From assembly GCF_020184175.1 (NCBI RefSeq), contig NC_065533.1, positions 3,060,695 through 3,124,694 on the forward strand: DNA of 64,000 bases. Reading direction: 5' to 3'. Source of the DNA: Aphis gossypii (Eukaryota; Arthropoda; Insecta; Hemiptera; Aphididae). A program made the translations under genes and the position numbers. Of the stretch, positions 12,693 to 26,100 are shown one piece after another; the first letter of the stretch is position 1, and each line of letters begins with the position of its first letter. Below the pieces are notes generated by a model. The model saw only the letters and a list, made by a program, of their open reading frames with translations, was not told the origin of the DNA and did no database searches.

Positions 12693-13187
12693 TAGAAAAT
12701 GTCTCTTTCAAACATTGTTTTTCTTCAAACTGTTATCGCTTTTTAGTTTTCACTTAATTTGACTGATTTAAGGATCTTATTAATTTTTTTTCTAATGTAA
12801 GATATTTTCAACGTTATATTAATTAATTTATTTTTAAAAAAACTTCCTATAATCCTATAGCCTATAGGTAGGTAAAAAATTTTACTTAAAAATAGTATAA
12901 TAATATTCGTACCTATAATATAATTGCATTTATAATATGTTTATGATTCCGGTAATACGGTAATATATACGGGTGTGCGTATAATTCAAGTTTATTAAAC
13001 ACAAAATAGTTTATATTATTATTTATTAATATAATATAATAGATACTTAAAGTAATGTTAGGGCTTCTTATTTTTTAAGTAGGCTTTAAATAGTCAAATG
13101 TATTCAACTAGGACTGAATATGAAAAAAATATCAAATAATTTATAAAGTATATTATATTATATATTTTTGATGAATTAGATTAAAAG

Positions 13188-13322
13188 ATGAAATGTTCAA
13201 GGGTTCGATGGAAAAGATGTATTGATAGAGAATCCAAAACTATCAATGAGTCGATCAGAAATCTGATAAATCAAGAACACCCTACAGCGAAAACATTTAT
13301 TATATATTTTCTTTTTATTTAA
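13188..13322 (+). CDS. Weak 44-codon frame
   Basis: The ATG at 13188 opens 44 codons to a TAA at 13320-13322. The first 35 residues are polar and charged with balanced codons (starting MKCSRVRWKRC), in contrast to the Ile/Phe/Tyr-rich products of random frames nearby. The last ten residues are AT-codon filler. No promoter, splice site or family match is visible. It may be a fragment of an old coding repeat. Confidence 0.12.
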   Translation: MKCSRVRWKRCIDRESKTINESIRNLINQEHPTAKTFIIYFLFI

Positions 13323-14729
13323 TTTGATTCGAAATGACAATAGCTGTTTTAAAAACTAACTGTTTTGGGAAAATATATCCTGCAAACATATCTTTTATTA
13401 GAATTATACTATCGTTATTATATAATACGCATATAATGTACTATTAATCATTGTTGGTTATTGTTGTAATTCATAACTTACAACAATACAATTATTATAT
13501 AAGTTAATTTATTGTTAGGTAAAATATATAATTATGCTAATCAAAAATATTAACGAAATGAATCTTCGTATTGATTGGTTATTATTGGATGAGTTTATCA
13601 TTTAACATTATATATTATATTATATAGTATTGGTGTTGATAAACGCGGTAACTTCATCACATAATATTAATAATAATATTCGCATGTTAGTATGACCTGT
13701 ACAACTTTACCGTAAATTTCGATGTATATTATTTTGCACATGATTATACCGTTATAAGACGGTATATTATTATAGTTTTATTGCCAATATGTATTGTAAT
13801 ATTAACATAATTTATTTAAACATTTTATATAATAAAATATACATTGTATTTTGATGTAAATATTTTTATAATGATTTTTTTTTTTTAAGATATTTTGAAC
13901 TTAGCGTTTTTCAATTACATTTTTGTATATTTTTGTATCATGTCACGATCTACTAGATTCATGATGATCTTTTTTCCAGATTTTAATCGTGTTTTCTATT
14001 GACAGAACGTATCTTATTATTACCTACGATATTTCGGCCAATACACCAAATTATACAATAACTGCTAGTCATAGCGCCCATGTGTAAGGTCAAATATTGG
14101 ACGAACGTACATATCTAAAATTGGAATTCACGACTCTTCATGAGTGTCATAAAAAACAAGTTAGTTGCATTTCTCTTGCAATACAAATTCTCCGGAATAT
14201 TTTTTGCACACATTTATACGAAGACATTTGATGTTTTTTATCAATTAGTTTCTTGATTTCAAGAAGATTTAATTTTAATTATGTAATCATATACGTAATT
14301 AATGCTATTAATATTATGCTTACCCGTTGTTGAAGATTTTTATTTTTATCGTTTTTCAATAAGCTGAATTTAACTTTAAATCGTATTCTTTCGATTTAAG
14401 TAGTTAGTTCGAAGCGCCCAAACTCTCATATAAGGTTAGGTTCTGTATGAATATTTGCAATTGTCAGATTTATTTCGAATTTCCAAGTTCGATTATGTGT
14501 TCGATTACGGAGAAACATGATAATATGACGATCATACTGTAATAATTGTAGTGTTACTTTTCAATCGAGGGTCCGTGTTGGTTCGTGGCTATTACCTAGG
14601 TATAGGAATTACTTACATTGGCTACATTCCATAATAATATTCTTATGCACGAACGTATACCGATTGTAGGTACTTCGTAGCCTACGCTATACTATGAAGT
14701 GCTACAACAGCAAGTCGTAAAGTGTAACA

Positions 14730-15170
14730 GTAAAAATGACGCCGGTCGGACTTTTCCGGCGGAAAAAAAAGTTTCGAATGAGATAATAATACTTTAAGGC
14801 AGGTACCTAAAATCTATATCTCATTATATGTGCGTAAACACACACACACACACACCCGTGTGTACCGGTACTGTGTAATAATACACACATACACTCACAC
14901 AATTACAATGTATAATAATAATAGTACGCGAACATCGGTGCCAATGGCGGCGGCGGTGTCGGCGACGGCACACGGTCGTCCGTGTTGTGCTCACAGTGCA
15001 TTGCCCTCTCGACTGCAGCCTACTTTCTCCCTACCCCGCGGGTATTCTAGGTATACCTGTATATTATATTATATTTATATTTAGGTGTATATATATATAC
15101 TCTGAACATCCGAAACTGTGTCAACGGCCAAGAACAACACGATCGCCATTGTACTAAACGGCACGGTGCG
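14730..15170. other. CpG-rich patch with short frames
   Basis: A GC-rich core (about 14930-15050) contains GGCGGCGGCGGTGTCGGCG and a pyrimidine-rich segment. A plus-strand frame (14830-15084) runs through the CA repeat and the core. A minus-strand ATG near 15004 opens about 31 codons with a proline-rich centre (PTPPPPLAP). No frame has a recognisable domain. This could be a promoter or 5' exon. Confidence 0.3.
14838..14855. repeat. (CA)n microsatellite
   Basis: Nine CA/AC units are uninterrupted, followed within 30 bp by shorter ACACAC runs. Confidence 0.9.
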
Positions 15171-15186
15171 TTGTGGTTTTTTTTTA

Positions 15187-15228
15187 TTATTTTTTTTCCT
15201 TCTTCTGCTTCTTCTTCTTCTTCTCTTC
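15187..15228. repeat. Polypyrimidine / (CTT)n tract
   Basis: T-runs grade into CTT triplets with one CTG and one CTCTT. On the minus strand it reads as GAA/AAG triplets and would encode a Lys-rich tail; on the plus strand it resembles an extended polypyrimidine tract. No AG-bounded exon follows convincingly. Confidence 0.8.
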
Positions 15229-15832
15229 GCCACCCAATTCCTTCAACGCGTTTGATTTTTACTGCGACCTTTCCACGCTAGTGACGACGGTCCAACAGCA
15301 TATCGATTGCAATTTACAATATAAAGGTGTAAAATACGTATTAATGTTTTACAGTCACTATATATTATATACTATATTATACTACAAACAGTGTAGTTGG
15401 TGTGCATTATCATTAAGGGATAATTATATTATATTATATTTTTGTACATGCGGCTTTATAAAAATAATTTATTATACCTAATACTAATAATATTTAATTA
15501 GTATAAATTCTCGCACCGCACTACAGTCACGATAACAAACTATCTTACTTACGCAATAAACTATAGGCATTTGTTAGTTTAAACATGAGAACATGATTCT
15601 TATCACGCGGAGAATGGGTTTGACGCATCGAATTTTTCTATATCCGTAGCTCAGATTTTGGTTTAAATAAATATTTTTGTATTAGATAACTCTAACGACT
15701 ATAATGATATTGCTCGATTATGTTGGACTTTCTTTTACATACTATTTTATTATTTTAGCACCGTTAAAAGTCTTAGGTTTCTTTACCATAAAAGGATACA
15801 ATAAATATATGTTTTATTTTATTGTGGAAAAA

Positions 15833-16102
15833 CTATATGTATATACCGAGTTCAAGTATTTGACCCAATATTAGATTTGATTCAAGATTAATTTTCGTTT
15901 CAGTAATTTGTACTATAATAGTTATTTTTTTTTCGATTCCGTAAATCTGCTGATAAGTGGATTTTTTTATTGCAACCAATGAGGTCAATAGTTCATCTTT
16001 GGTTTTAAAAATTATTTTGAAAGTATGAATGTAAAAAACAAATAAACTGTTTCTATATATAAAACTTCCAAAAGTTTTGTTGTTTCTTAAAAATTTCAAC
16101 AA
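15833..16102 (-). pseudogene. Coding-like 89-codon remnant, possibly coiled-coil
   Basis: The minus-strand frame is open for 89 codons but has no ATG at its start. The middle (roughly residues 33-80) is rich in Lys, Glu, Gln, Ile and Leu spaced like a coiled coil (for example TKDELLTSLVAIKK and LESNLILGQILELG). This differs from the Phe/Tyr/Ile-rich products of random frames. A different frame just upstream also reads coding-like (KLVEIFKKQQ), which fits a frameshifted remnant. The frame ends near a GTATAT word that could be a weak donor. No family is identified. Confidence 0.2.
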
Positions 16103-16109
16103 GCTTGCT

Positions 16110-18020
16110 TTTTAAATTAATAATTTTTAAGATATTTTTACTTTTATTAATAACATTATTAACACAAATATTATAATAGCTAAGCTTCCCCACCAAATTC
16201 TACTAATAAAGTACCTATTAATTAAGTTATCAGTTTGGATAAGAAAAAATAACAATTATGATTTAATCCTGCTGTCAGGACATACATAATATGAACGTAT
16301 TATTCACTTTGGCGTCAATAATAGTACAAACTCATTCGTATTTAAGTTTTTAGGTTAGTGTTAGTGCCATAAACTTCCGGGCCCAAAATTCATAATACGC
16401 ATACATTGTGTAACGATTGACGTTTGTAATCTATATTTATCCTTACTTGAACCACAGCCGTAATAAATGGGTTATGGCCGTTTTCCAAAAAAAAGCAACA
16501 AGTCTCAACTCTTAACGCAACAATATCTAAATCCCACACGTAATATTATATACAACTGCATGACACACTCAAACACACGCTGCTGCTACAGGTAACGACG
16601 ACTGTAATATTCATGTGACCTCATTTGGTATGAAGTCACAGCCGTGATTATCATGGGAAGGTGAAAGGAAGGGGAAAATAAAGTAACCCAAACAAACACT
16701 TTATAATATAAAAGTATAAATACAATATTATGAAAAAAAAAACACGTTTAAGGGTACAATTTTAAGTTATTTGATAAAATTATTGTAACCTTCGATAACC
16801 ATGCATGGTACAAAAAATGCGAGCATGTAAATTTTATCAATTTACAAGTAAATATTTTTTTTTAAATTTTTTTAGTAAATTTTAGGATTGGATTTACAAG
16901 TAAATTTTATTGGTTTTTTGACCGGCAAAACAAAATGATGTAAACTCTATTATTTCAATATCATAAAGATAAAATAAAACAACAAATCTAAAAATGCATG
17001 CATAAGCATAAATCTTACAAATATATAATATTATTATTTAAACAATAAGAATGACAACTTATATGGAATTGAAGACGTTGTGTAATCAATTTTTGTCTTA
17101 AATTGGGGAAAAAACTTAAAATTTAAAAATACAACTAAATGACAAAATTTAGTATAATATACTTCTCGAATATAATATGATGTGATACAATTTTGAGGAT
17201 ATTGTTCTGTTGGGAGATGATAAAAAAATGTGCTCTTCATATTGGGACCACAGAGCATATCGCTAGGTATTGCATACAATTATACAGTATTTTGAAGTAT
17301 AAAACATTACACCATAAACTATATTATATGGTATGTATATTATCGTACTCTCTTTGTTCTATTGAGAGTTGATGACTAACATTTTTTTCTAAGTAGGTAC
17401 CTTTATAAAAAGAAAAAATATCTTTTATTTAATTTTTACTTTTGACTACCTCGCATTTTATTATATCAAAGGAACAAAATTAAAAACTTTTGTTTATTAG
17501 CTGTGTTGAAAAAAAAATACAATGCACCAACCATTATACAATTTCATTAAATCCGTTACACTGAATACTTCAAATGTATAGCCAGTGGTTATTAACCACT
17601 ATGCTACAATTATTAATATTTAAAGATATAATATGTACCTAAATGTAATTAACTCCGGCGACACAGTTAACCAATTCAGTATTAAAACGAATAAAAATGA
17701 TCTTAAATTTTGTTAATATTATTATTAAATTGCAGCTACATATAATTATTATTATTTTAAACATTCACCACCATTATTGTACGATCATAACATTATGGAT
17801 TCATCCGATTATTATCTTAGGATTTAGGTTTATTCGAGTTACAATACTGCAGATTTATATAAATAGTTATAATAATAAAACCCGTTCGTTCATGTATAAC
17901 TCAAGACGAAAATATTAATATATCATTGTTCAGTCATCGCTACTCTCCGTGTAAGTAGTAAGTACTCGATGACAGTGAAACTAATTATTATTGTCACATG
18001 TTCTATCACGGTCTTAGATT
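16110..18020. other. AT-rich non-coding stretch
   Basis: An 81-codon minus frame at 17034-17279 lacks an ATG at its start and is noted among rejected items. Near 16820-16920 short AATTTACAAGTAAAT words recur, giving a weak local repeat. No RNA gene is visible. Confidence 0.55.
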
Positions 18021-18293
18021 ATGTGTTCTACATTGGCGAACACTAAATTAATGTCAGCGCGTTCGATATTATATTATTGTGCGCTTAAATTGCCGCGTCA
18101 AATAATCGCAGTCGGCTGCACAAACGAGCAGCTTGTTCCAGAAATGTCGGAATCGTCACTTTCAGCCATATTCGTGAATACAACGGCATTCAACAAACAT
18201 AGAAGGTACAACAATAATAATACATACAGACCAAAAATGACGGTGCATATCAAAACGATGACAGGGAGTGTTCACGGTTCATTTTCAGGATAA
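18021..18293 (+). CDS. Unassigned 90-codon frame, with a competing short minus-strand frame
   Basis: The ATG at 18021 opens 90 codons to a TAA at 18291-18293. The product starts MCSTLANTKL and is polar, without membrane segments or known motifs. On the opposite strand an ATG at 18167-18169 opens 23 codons to a TGA at 18098-18100. That product starts MAESDDSDISG, an acidic, serine-rich opening typical of real N termini. Both use a CpG-containing patch. At most one strand is likely to be real. At this base composition about three frames of this length are expected by chance in the window. Confidence 0.15.
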   Translation: MCSTLANTKLMSARSILYYCALKLPRQIIAVGCTNEQLVPEMSESSLSAIFVNTTAFNKHRRYNNNNTYRPKMTVHIKTMTGSVHGSFSG

Positions 18294-20051
18294 TAATAAA
18301 GATCTCTTCGGCGATTTGAATGTACACGATTATATCATATATATTATAATCATATTAAATTGTTCATTGAAAATAAACACGATTTTATCGGTATAATTTA
18401 TCGTATAAATGTATAATAATATTATCTATTTACTATTTTATAACGATTTGTATTACCAATATACTAAACTTAAAAAGTTCATCACCTAAAGTGATCACTG
18501 AGATTATGATGTTACGACTATCGGACTATATAAATAATAATCAAAACAAATAAATAAATTAATTAATTACTAGTTATTTTATATTTATTTAGTTAGCAAC
18601 ATGGCAGCAATAATGCAAGCCCACGTTTGAAAATTATTTCTATATTCTATGGTTTTACCTCATGTTTGGTTATAGCTTGTTCTGTATTATGTATATTATA
18701 ATTTATAGTTTATTATTATTATTATTATTATTCAATACGAAATGTTATCAAACATTCAAAAATGTATAACATCATTCATTTCCACACCTAAAAAATATTT
18801 TAATAATTTAATATTATAATATAGGTTCTTACAACTGGATTATACATAAACTTTAAATGGTATTTTTTTTAATATGGACGCTAGCCAAGTCATAAATAAT
18901 TTTGACTTCCTCTTCAGTCTTCAGACAATTAAATTGACCAAAACAAGTAAACTTAAAGTTAATACGATACGCATATTATACATACATCAATGTATGTTTA
19001 ATATGATTGTAATTTGTATTACAGTGTTTATACATTTTTTTAAATTGTTTTTAATTTTTATTCTGTTATTATATTATTATTGTTATAGTTTAGTATACAC
19101 GATATTAATTTTTAGAAATAAATGCTATTGTACGCTCTAGTTAAAAATATTATTTAATCTAATGATTAACATTATTTTTGCAGATTAATTGTTATAAATT
19201 CATTTTTATTTTTAACAGTCACCTGCAGTATCGTATTATGTGACCTTTGTAAGTTTACACCAGTTAATCGTAAGGAAAAATATTTTACAATAAATAGAGT
19301 GATTTTAGTGACTAAAATGTCAATACCAATGACGCTAATACGCGATACTTTTGAATTATGAGACCCTTTTTAAATTTCAATACTATTAAACCTACTTATT
19401 TTTAGTTATTTAGTATACATTATCGTCGAGGTATAGCAAAAAGAACGTTTACAATAATTATCACTTATTGGTGTTTACTGTATTTAAAACGATCATGTAA
19501 CCAAAAGTTAATCAAGATGTAATAAAAGTTAAGGAAACATGTTGTATAATTTTTAACCATCCCCCAGGTTATTACTAATTACTTTAATAAAAGCTTAAGG
19601 TATTAAAGCAATTATTTTTATTCTCTTTTCTTCATTCAGTTGTAAATATATTAATAATATCTTCAGTCTTAAATTGATTTGATAAACCTTTTTAATATTT
19701 AACAGTGATAAGTTTGAATATCGTTATCGTAGCTAATTATTATTTATACGAATTATAGAAATGAAGAATGGACACGCGCAGTGTGCATCAGTAGGTACAT
19801 AATTAATCAGAATATTTGTAGGTGCCAACAAAATATTTGAAATTGCTAAGCATCGCCTAACCCCAATCTAGTAATATGTCTGTTCATGAAAACATAGTAA
19901 ATAGATAAATATTTCAATATTAAGTATTAACCTTATATTATTCGCTTATAAGATAAGAACTATTTTTCTAATCTATTCAATTAAATAATAAGTTACCTAC
20001 CTATTGGATTTGTATAGTTAATGAACTTATCGTTCCTCTGATTCTTTCTTC
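18294..20051. other. AT-rich non-coding stretch
   Basis: The stretch holds a (TTA)n microsatellite (18710-18732) and AT-rich filler. The 88-codon frame at 18874-19140 is Ile/Phe/Tyr-rich and looks like chance. Confidence 0.6.
18710..18732. repeat. (TTA)n microsatellite
   Basis: About seven and a half perfect TTA units. Confidence 0.9.
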
Positions 20052-20122
20052 AATGTTTACCTATAGAAATTAAACTTTTTCGTGAGTAATGTTTACCTAT
20101 AGAAATTAAACTGTTTCGTGAG
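20052..20122. repeat. Two-copy tandem duplication of a 36-bp unit
   Basis: The word AATGTTTACCTATAGAAATT begins at 20052 and again at 20088, and the copies continue through TAAACT and TTTCGTGAG. They differ only by one T/G base over about 35 bp. The junction is exact, so this looks like a recent tandem duplication rather than a dispersed repeat. The unit contains GTTTAC, a forkhead-type core word, but no function can be claimed. Confidence 0.92.
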
Positions 20123-23100
20123 AGGACTATCGTATCGTTTTTTTCGTTCCAAAAATGTTTTGTTCTCTGTTTAATAAGGTCCAAAAAACTTGTTAATCGT
20201 AATCATATGATATACGAACTTCTCGATACAAACATAAGCAACATAAGTAAAAAATGCTGTGTTCGGGCTGACATGCATATAATAATTTATTATTAGAACG
20301 ATAAATAAATTATGGTAATAATATTACGATATTCGGGTCCCCGTCCTGTGTTTCGTTTATGAAACGAGTTTTTTGCTCGACGGTCACGGGATACATGTAA
20401 TATTAATATAAAGTATATACCTATAAGAACGAGTTGCTGCATAAAAGTAAATAAGAATAGTATTAATATTATGATGCTACCGAAGGATTGTCTCGTCGGC
20501 AAACTCGACTGAAACGTGTTCGGGAGAATATCATATTATATATATATATATATATTTAGATTCCAATTGCCAAAAGTAACCCACGCTCACACAAACCTAT
20601 AAACGTATTACGTATATATGTATTATAATATAATACCTACCTACCTATCAGCACACCCGTTATTATATACGCGTGGAGATGATGCGACAAATCGACCAAC
20701 CACCATTCGTGTTCAGGTGCCGGAAATTGTTATAATAATTATGTTATATGTACTGTAATAGATTGTCGTTTAGAAAGGTAACCATTATTATATTATAGTT
20801 TATAATCACAATAATATTATTTACTGGCCCAGGTTAAGAAGTTCGTTAAAGAAAATTCTATGAACAATAATTTAAATAGATATTGACTATCCACACTTCA
20901 ATTGTATAATATTACATAATTCAAATATGTGTGTTAAATATTTAATGAAAATTATTATCATATGATGTTTGGATTATTTTCTTTACAGATTTTTTTATAC
21001 AGGTTCCTATATGTATTTCTTGTTTTTTTAATATTAATAGAATACGTTACATTAATACAATTGCATTTTTAAATAATTGATAACTCAAACCTAAGAAAAT
21101 TACCTTATAGGTATTAGTATGTTTATACAATATACATTATTTTACGTCTTATACGACCTTCGAAATTATTTAACTTCTGAATGACGATCATTGATCGGGC
21201 AGACCGTTAATTACTATAAAAATATAGATACTGTATTCTATTCACAAGAATAAAAAAAAAACGGTTTGACTTGGTATATTAATTTATCGTTTAATACGTA
21301 TTTTGATCAATCATTTTTTAAGATATATATGTAAATATCGTTTATTTGTTTTTTGTACAAGATTTAAGTAATGTTTTACGAATATTTTATTGTTAATAGT
21401 TCAAGGAATTAGAAACTAAGCTTTTTCATTTTGTCATTGACGGACAGAATTTTTCTGTCAAGTCCTTGTAAGTATATTAGTTCATATAAGTGAAAATGTG
21501 TGAATGCGATGACACGTTTACTCAGAAAAAATACACTCGCATATACCTATTTAGTATTTATATTATAATATAATAATATATTATACCAATATTATACTTG
21601 TTTTTGTTTGTTAAAAATATAGTTATTAATTTCGATATGTTACTGATCAGTTATTTTAATACATATATGTTACAAATTGTATAAGCAAATTGATGCTTTA
21701 ACAAAAAATTTCCAAACAAAATCATGCGAATCAGTGAATCTAACCATACTACCAATATTACTTATAGTTAATTATTCGACACTGATATACTTAAAACACA
21801 ACCAGATTTTGAAACTTGAATTCGAAAATTACCAATTTAGCAGATTCCAAACTCGTTTTTACTGGCAGTGACCGTGTAAGCAATGTAATGTCGATTTTGC
21901 ATCATAGATATTATTAAATATAATATAATAAATGTCGCGACCATCTCGCGAAATCGATCTTTTCACGAAATGAATGTCCAGTTCTTGAACTTTGCGTACA
22001 TACACATATAGTGAAATCTGCGGTAGTGTTCATAAACCGGATTGTTATTTTTATCCATTTCATGAGACAGATTTACGTTTTATGACTGAATAATTTTTAC
22101 GTGAAATCGACACTCGATTGAAATTAATTTAGCTAAACAACTTTGGACATTCGAAATTCCAAACTGAAAAAACCCATAAAAATATCCATACAATCTAAGT
22201 TTAAGAAATGTTATAAATATTAATTATTATAATTTTGTCACATAAATCATGGGTAAACTGTTCCACATAATAATATGCGAATTTCTAGTTCTAATTAATA
22301 ATCTAATAAATAATAAATATTATGGTAACCGTCATAACTCATAATAACCGGTCACTTTCAATAAACCAAAAATTAAGTTCCTTAAATTATATTTTACTAA
22401 AATAAAAACTTAGCCATACCTATAACTAAAATGTATATAATTAAATATATACTTACAGATAGACAGGTAGTTTATCTTCTATGAAACTAATGATTCAAAA
22501 TTATCTATAAGGTGTAAGAATAAATTAACGATAAATTAAGATACATTGATCATTGATTACAGTTTAAAAAATATTAGACCATATTCTTATAACCTACAAC
22601 AGTTGTTGTAATTTGAACAGTCTTTAGGCTTAACGCCTCCATGTAATATTGAATATTAGGTAAGTTCATATTAAGTATATTGATTTTTGTATTTATTTTT
22701 ATATTATTATTGTTATTTTATAAATATTGTGAAAGCCAAGTCGTAGAAAAGAATATATTTTTTTCTGTGGTTCTGATGTAGTAATAACCCATTAAAAGTG
22801 ATCCAGCTGTGTAACCAGTTCATGGAAAAATCTCTGTTGGTATGGTATTTTTTTTCTCTGTGTGTAGGTGGATTAAGCTCAACTCTTCGCGGGGTAGTAT
22901 TTATAAGACGTATAATATGTAGAAAAATAATAAATTACTTTTTATTCTTTACAAAAGAATTTTTTTTTATTTATTGTCTTATACAAATAATTATATTGTA
23001 CCTACGTACACACTAAAAACTAGTTCATCAAAATAAATAAGTATAATAATTTATTACTTAAGTAAATATTTATTATAAAATAATAATATTTTATTTATTT

Positions 23101-26100
23101 CGTTTTAATTTTCTAAAAATTCACATATTAAAAATCAAATCGTTATAATTTAAACAGTTATCAACTTTTTTGAATTAAGTTATATTATCAATATAGTACT
23201 ATATCATAGTAATAATAGTAATATTTTCTAAAAATGGTTAACTTTAATTGTTTTATTTCACCCAAGGAAAAATTTTTTAAGACTTCTTACACATCTTAAA
23301 TACATTTAAAATTTAATTTAAGTATACAATCAAATATGACCAGATGTATGATGAATAAATTCATAACAGTATTATAAAAAAGAAAAATATACATCAAACA
23401 TACATACATATATTGTCATGATAATAATAATAATATATTATATATATTGGTCTTTAATATTTTTAAGCAATAGGTTGCATATTTTTTTTATCTCTTTGTT
23501 CGCATTTGTAATAATGTACCAATTGATTAAAAATGTATGATAAACGTTTATGCTTCACCTAAAATATGTTAGCAAACCTCAAATAAAACAAGGTGGGTTG
23601 TGAGTTGAAAGACACCAGTATTTGGCATAATATTGATAGTTTATTTACAGTTAACACAATACATGTATTAGGAATATAATATTATTATCTATGATTTATG
23701 GAAAATAATCATGATAGTGTGCATATAAACAATGGACTCGCTACATTCTGTAGATCAATGATTTCACGTGACGATAAAACGATAGCTATCATATTATTGT
23801 ATAGTCTGAACTTCTAGTATCAGACCATTTGACTTCCACCTAACTTAATCCTACTGTGCGACACACATTTCCGACCATTTTATATCCGATCTCGTATTAT
23901 ATTACACGCTGCTCGTGGAACAGTAGACACAAGTTCTGCCACCGGTCGTTCGTTGATCACCCGGTGATTGCGATAAATTTAAATTTTAACATTTCAACTT
24001 CCAAGTTCTATGGCAAAATTAACTAAAATTACTATTCTGACCAAACTTATTTGCCCCAAAAATATTATAATTTATATATGTATTATGTATATATTATTTT
24101 ATGTTATAATTATTACTCATAATCTGCTTTGTTCGTTTATATACATTATATATTCATAAGTATAAATACACGTGACACTTAAAGTATTATGGTGATGCTT
24201 GCTCGTGATAGCTTATTGTCGCACGCATGTAGTATTTATATTTCATAGAACCCAATGCAATTTAATTACAACAGTTTAAAATAAATTTAATCGTATATAT
24301 ATTATAGGGAGTTTATATAATAATTTACAATATATAAAAAAATAATTATACATTCATTAGGTATTTATTAACATTGTGTATTATATTATTTTAATGGATG
24401 ATTATATTACAACTATTTGCAATATATTAACATGGCCTGAATTTTAATACTAAGTTTTTGGTTGATCTTAAACAATTCTTTTCATGAACATAATTCGTTT
24501 CATGTAACGAGTGCTTCAAAGTTGAAATTTTTGTATCACATTTTTTTTTTTATTTCGACTTTATATCTTTTAGCATTATTGAATAATTTTGTTGATTTTA
24601 ATTTATATAGATATGTTCGATAAAAATTAGCCTATTTAAAATATTTTCTAAAAATAAATTGTTTTTTTGATATTTAAGTTGTTTTCATTTAATGGGTTTA
24701 TCTAACCATTCCATACACATTATCAATCATTCGATTCATTTCGATTCAATTTTTACCTTATCTTTATTATTGGCTGTGGTACTTTTTTTTTAATTAAACT
24801 ATAATCATACCTTATTTATAAATTACCAAATTGTATATAAAAAAAATTAAGTCATTTTGTGATAAAGTGAATTTTTTAAAGCTATTTTTGGCTATTATTT
24901 TTAATTTCAAAGTTGCTTTGAGACTTTCTATTTTTGATTGTTCTAAAAATAATTTTAATTTCTTTAATTTTTCATAATTTTCCAACAACTATTAATAGTT
25001 TCAGTTTAAGATAGCCTATTATAATTTAAAATGCACACTTATTACTTTGAATATTTTGATTAAATCGACGGCTCTGCTGTATATTATACTCGATAATAGT
25101 TTCTATCTTTGATCAGTCAACTTCATTAAACCATATCAATGGTTAGGTACTATCAATCATCATCATGCCTCAGTGACTTTGTTTTCAACAGATTAAGTAC
25201 AATTATTACGAATTTATTACTCTATTTCAGCTATGTAAAGTGTAAACAGAGAACTCTCTGAAGCTAAAATAGCTAATAACTTACTAAGCTTAATAAAATA
25301 TTAAGTACCTATTATCATTAAATATACATCGTTTATTTAATCAATGCTATTATATATAATAATATTATATACCCGTATTTTGTACACTATTCACTAGACA
25401 AATTTTATATTACCTTTATTATTATATTGTAATACCTGCATGGCATCTATTGCTAATAAAATATTATCAAAAGTAAAAAAAAAAATTAATTGTTATTTCA
25501 AATGAGTGATGTATAATAGGCATAAGTCAGCTTTATAAATTATTCATTTTTCCCATATTATATTTTTACGTTACAGAGAAATTAAAATACCATCGTCGTT
25601 TGGGTACCTGTAAATACCTATGCTATGCTGTATGAAAATAATAAAAGATACATAGCTGTATGTAATTTGATCCACTAAACATTCTCATTTCTTTTTTATC
25701 CTTTTATAATACAATCAAAATGTGTTTATATGCAAAATATATTGTTTAAATTGTTGAATATTTTTTTTTATAGAAAACACGAGAAAATCCAATTGAAACC
25801 ATTAATTGTTGTCAAAATGTATTACATTCCAACTAAAATTTTGTTTTAATTCTTATTTTTTTTCAAAACGTGTTATTTATAATAAAGTTTTTTTCTAAAA
25901 CGTTTTATAATCACTATTTTTTAAAACTTGCTATCTCCTATACTAAACTATAATAGGTCTCACTTCTTATATCTTGCCAAATGTAGTATAATATCCATAA
26001 TTTGAATGCATTACTTCTATTTTTCATAAATTATTATTAATATTGTCATTTTCCATGAAATTGAATAATTAAGCTAAATTTTATTCTAAATGGGTTGAAG

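Larger units (their letters stand above)
12139..14729. other. AT-rich non-coding stretch
   Basis: The sequence is mostly AT-rich with a 22-base poly-A tract (12671-12692) and several other A or T runs. A weak frame at 13188-13322 is listed separately. I see no RNA gene or bounded transposon. Confidence 0.6.

Noticed and set aside
13195..13215. GGGTTCGATGG word resembling a tRNA B-box
   Set aside because: No A-box at the right distance and no cloverleaf pairing around it.
17034..17279. 81-codon minus frame
   Set aside because: It starts at TTG. The product is Phe/Tyr/Lys-rich in its second half, as chance frames in AT-rich DNA are. The first third looks slightly coding-like but has no splice or homology support.
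20293..20502. 69-codon minus frame with a hydrophobic N-terminal half
   Set aside because: It starts at TTG. The hydrophobicity comes from ATT/TTA/CTT codons, and the first ATG leaves 49 codons with no motif.
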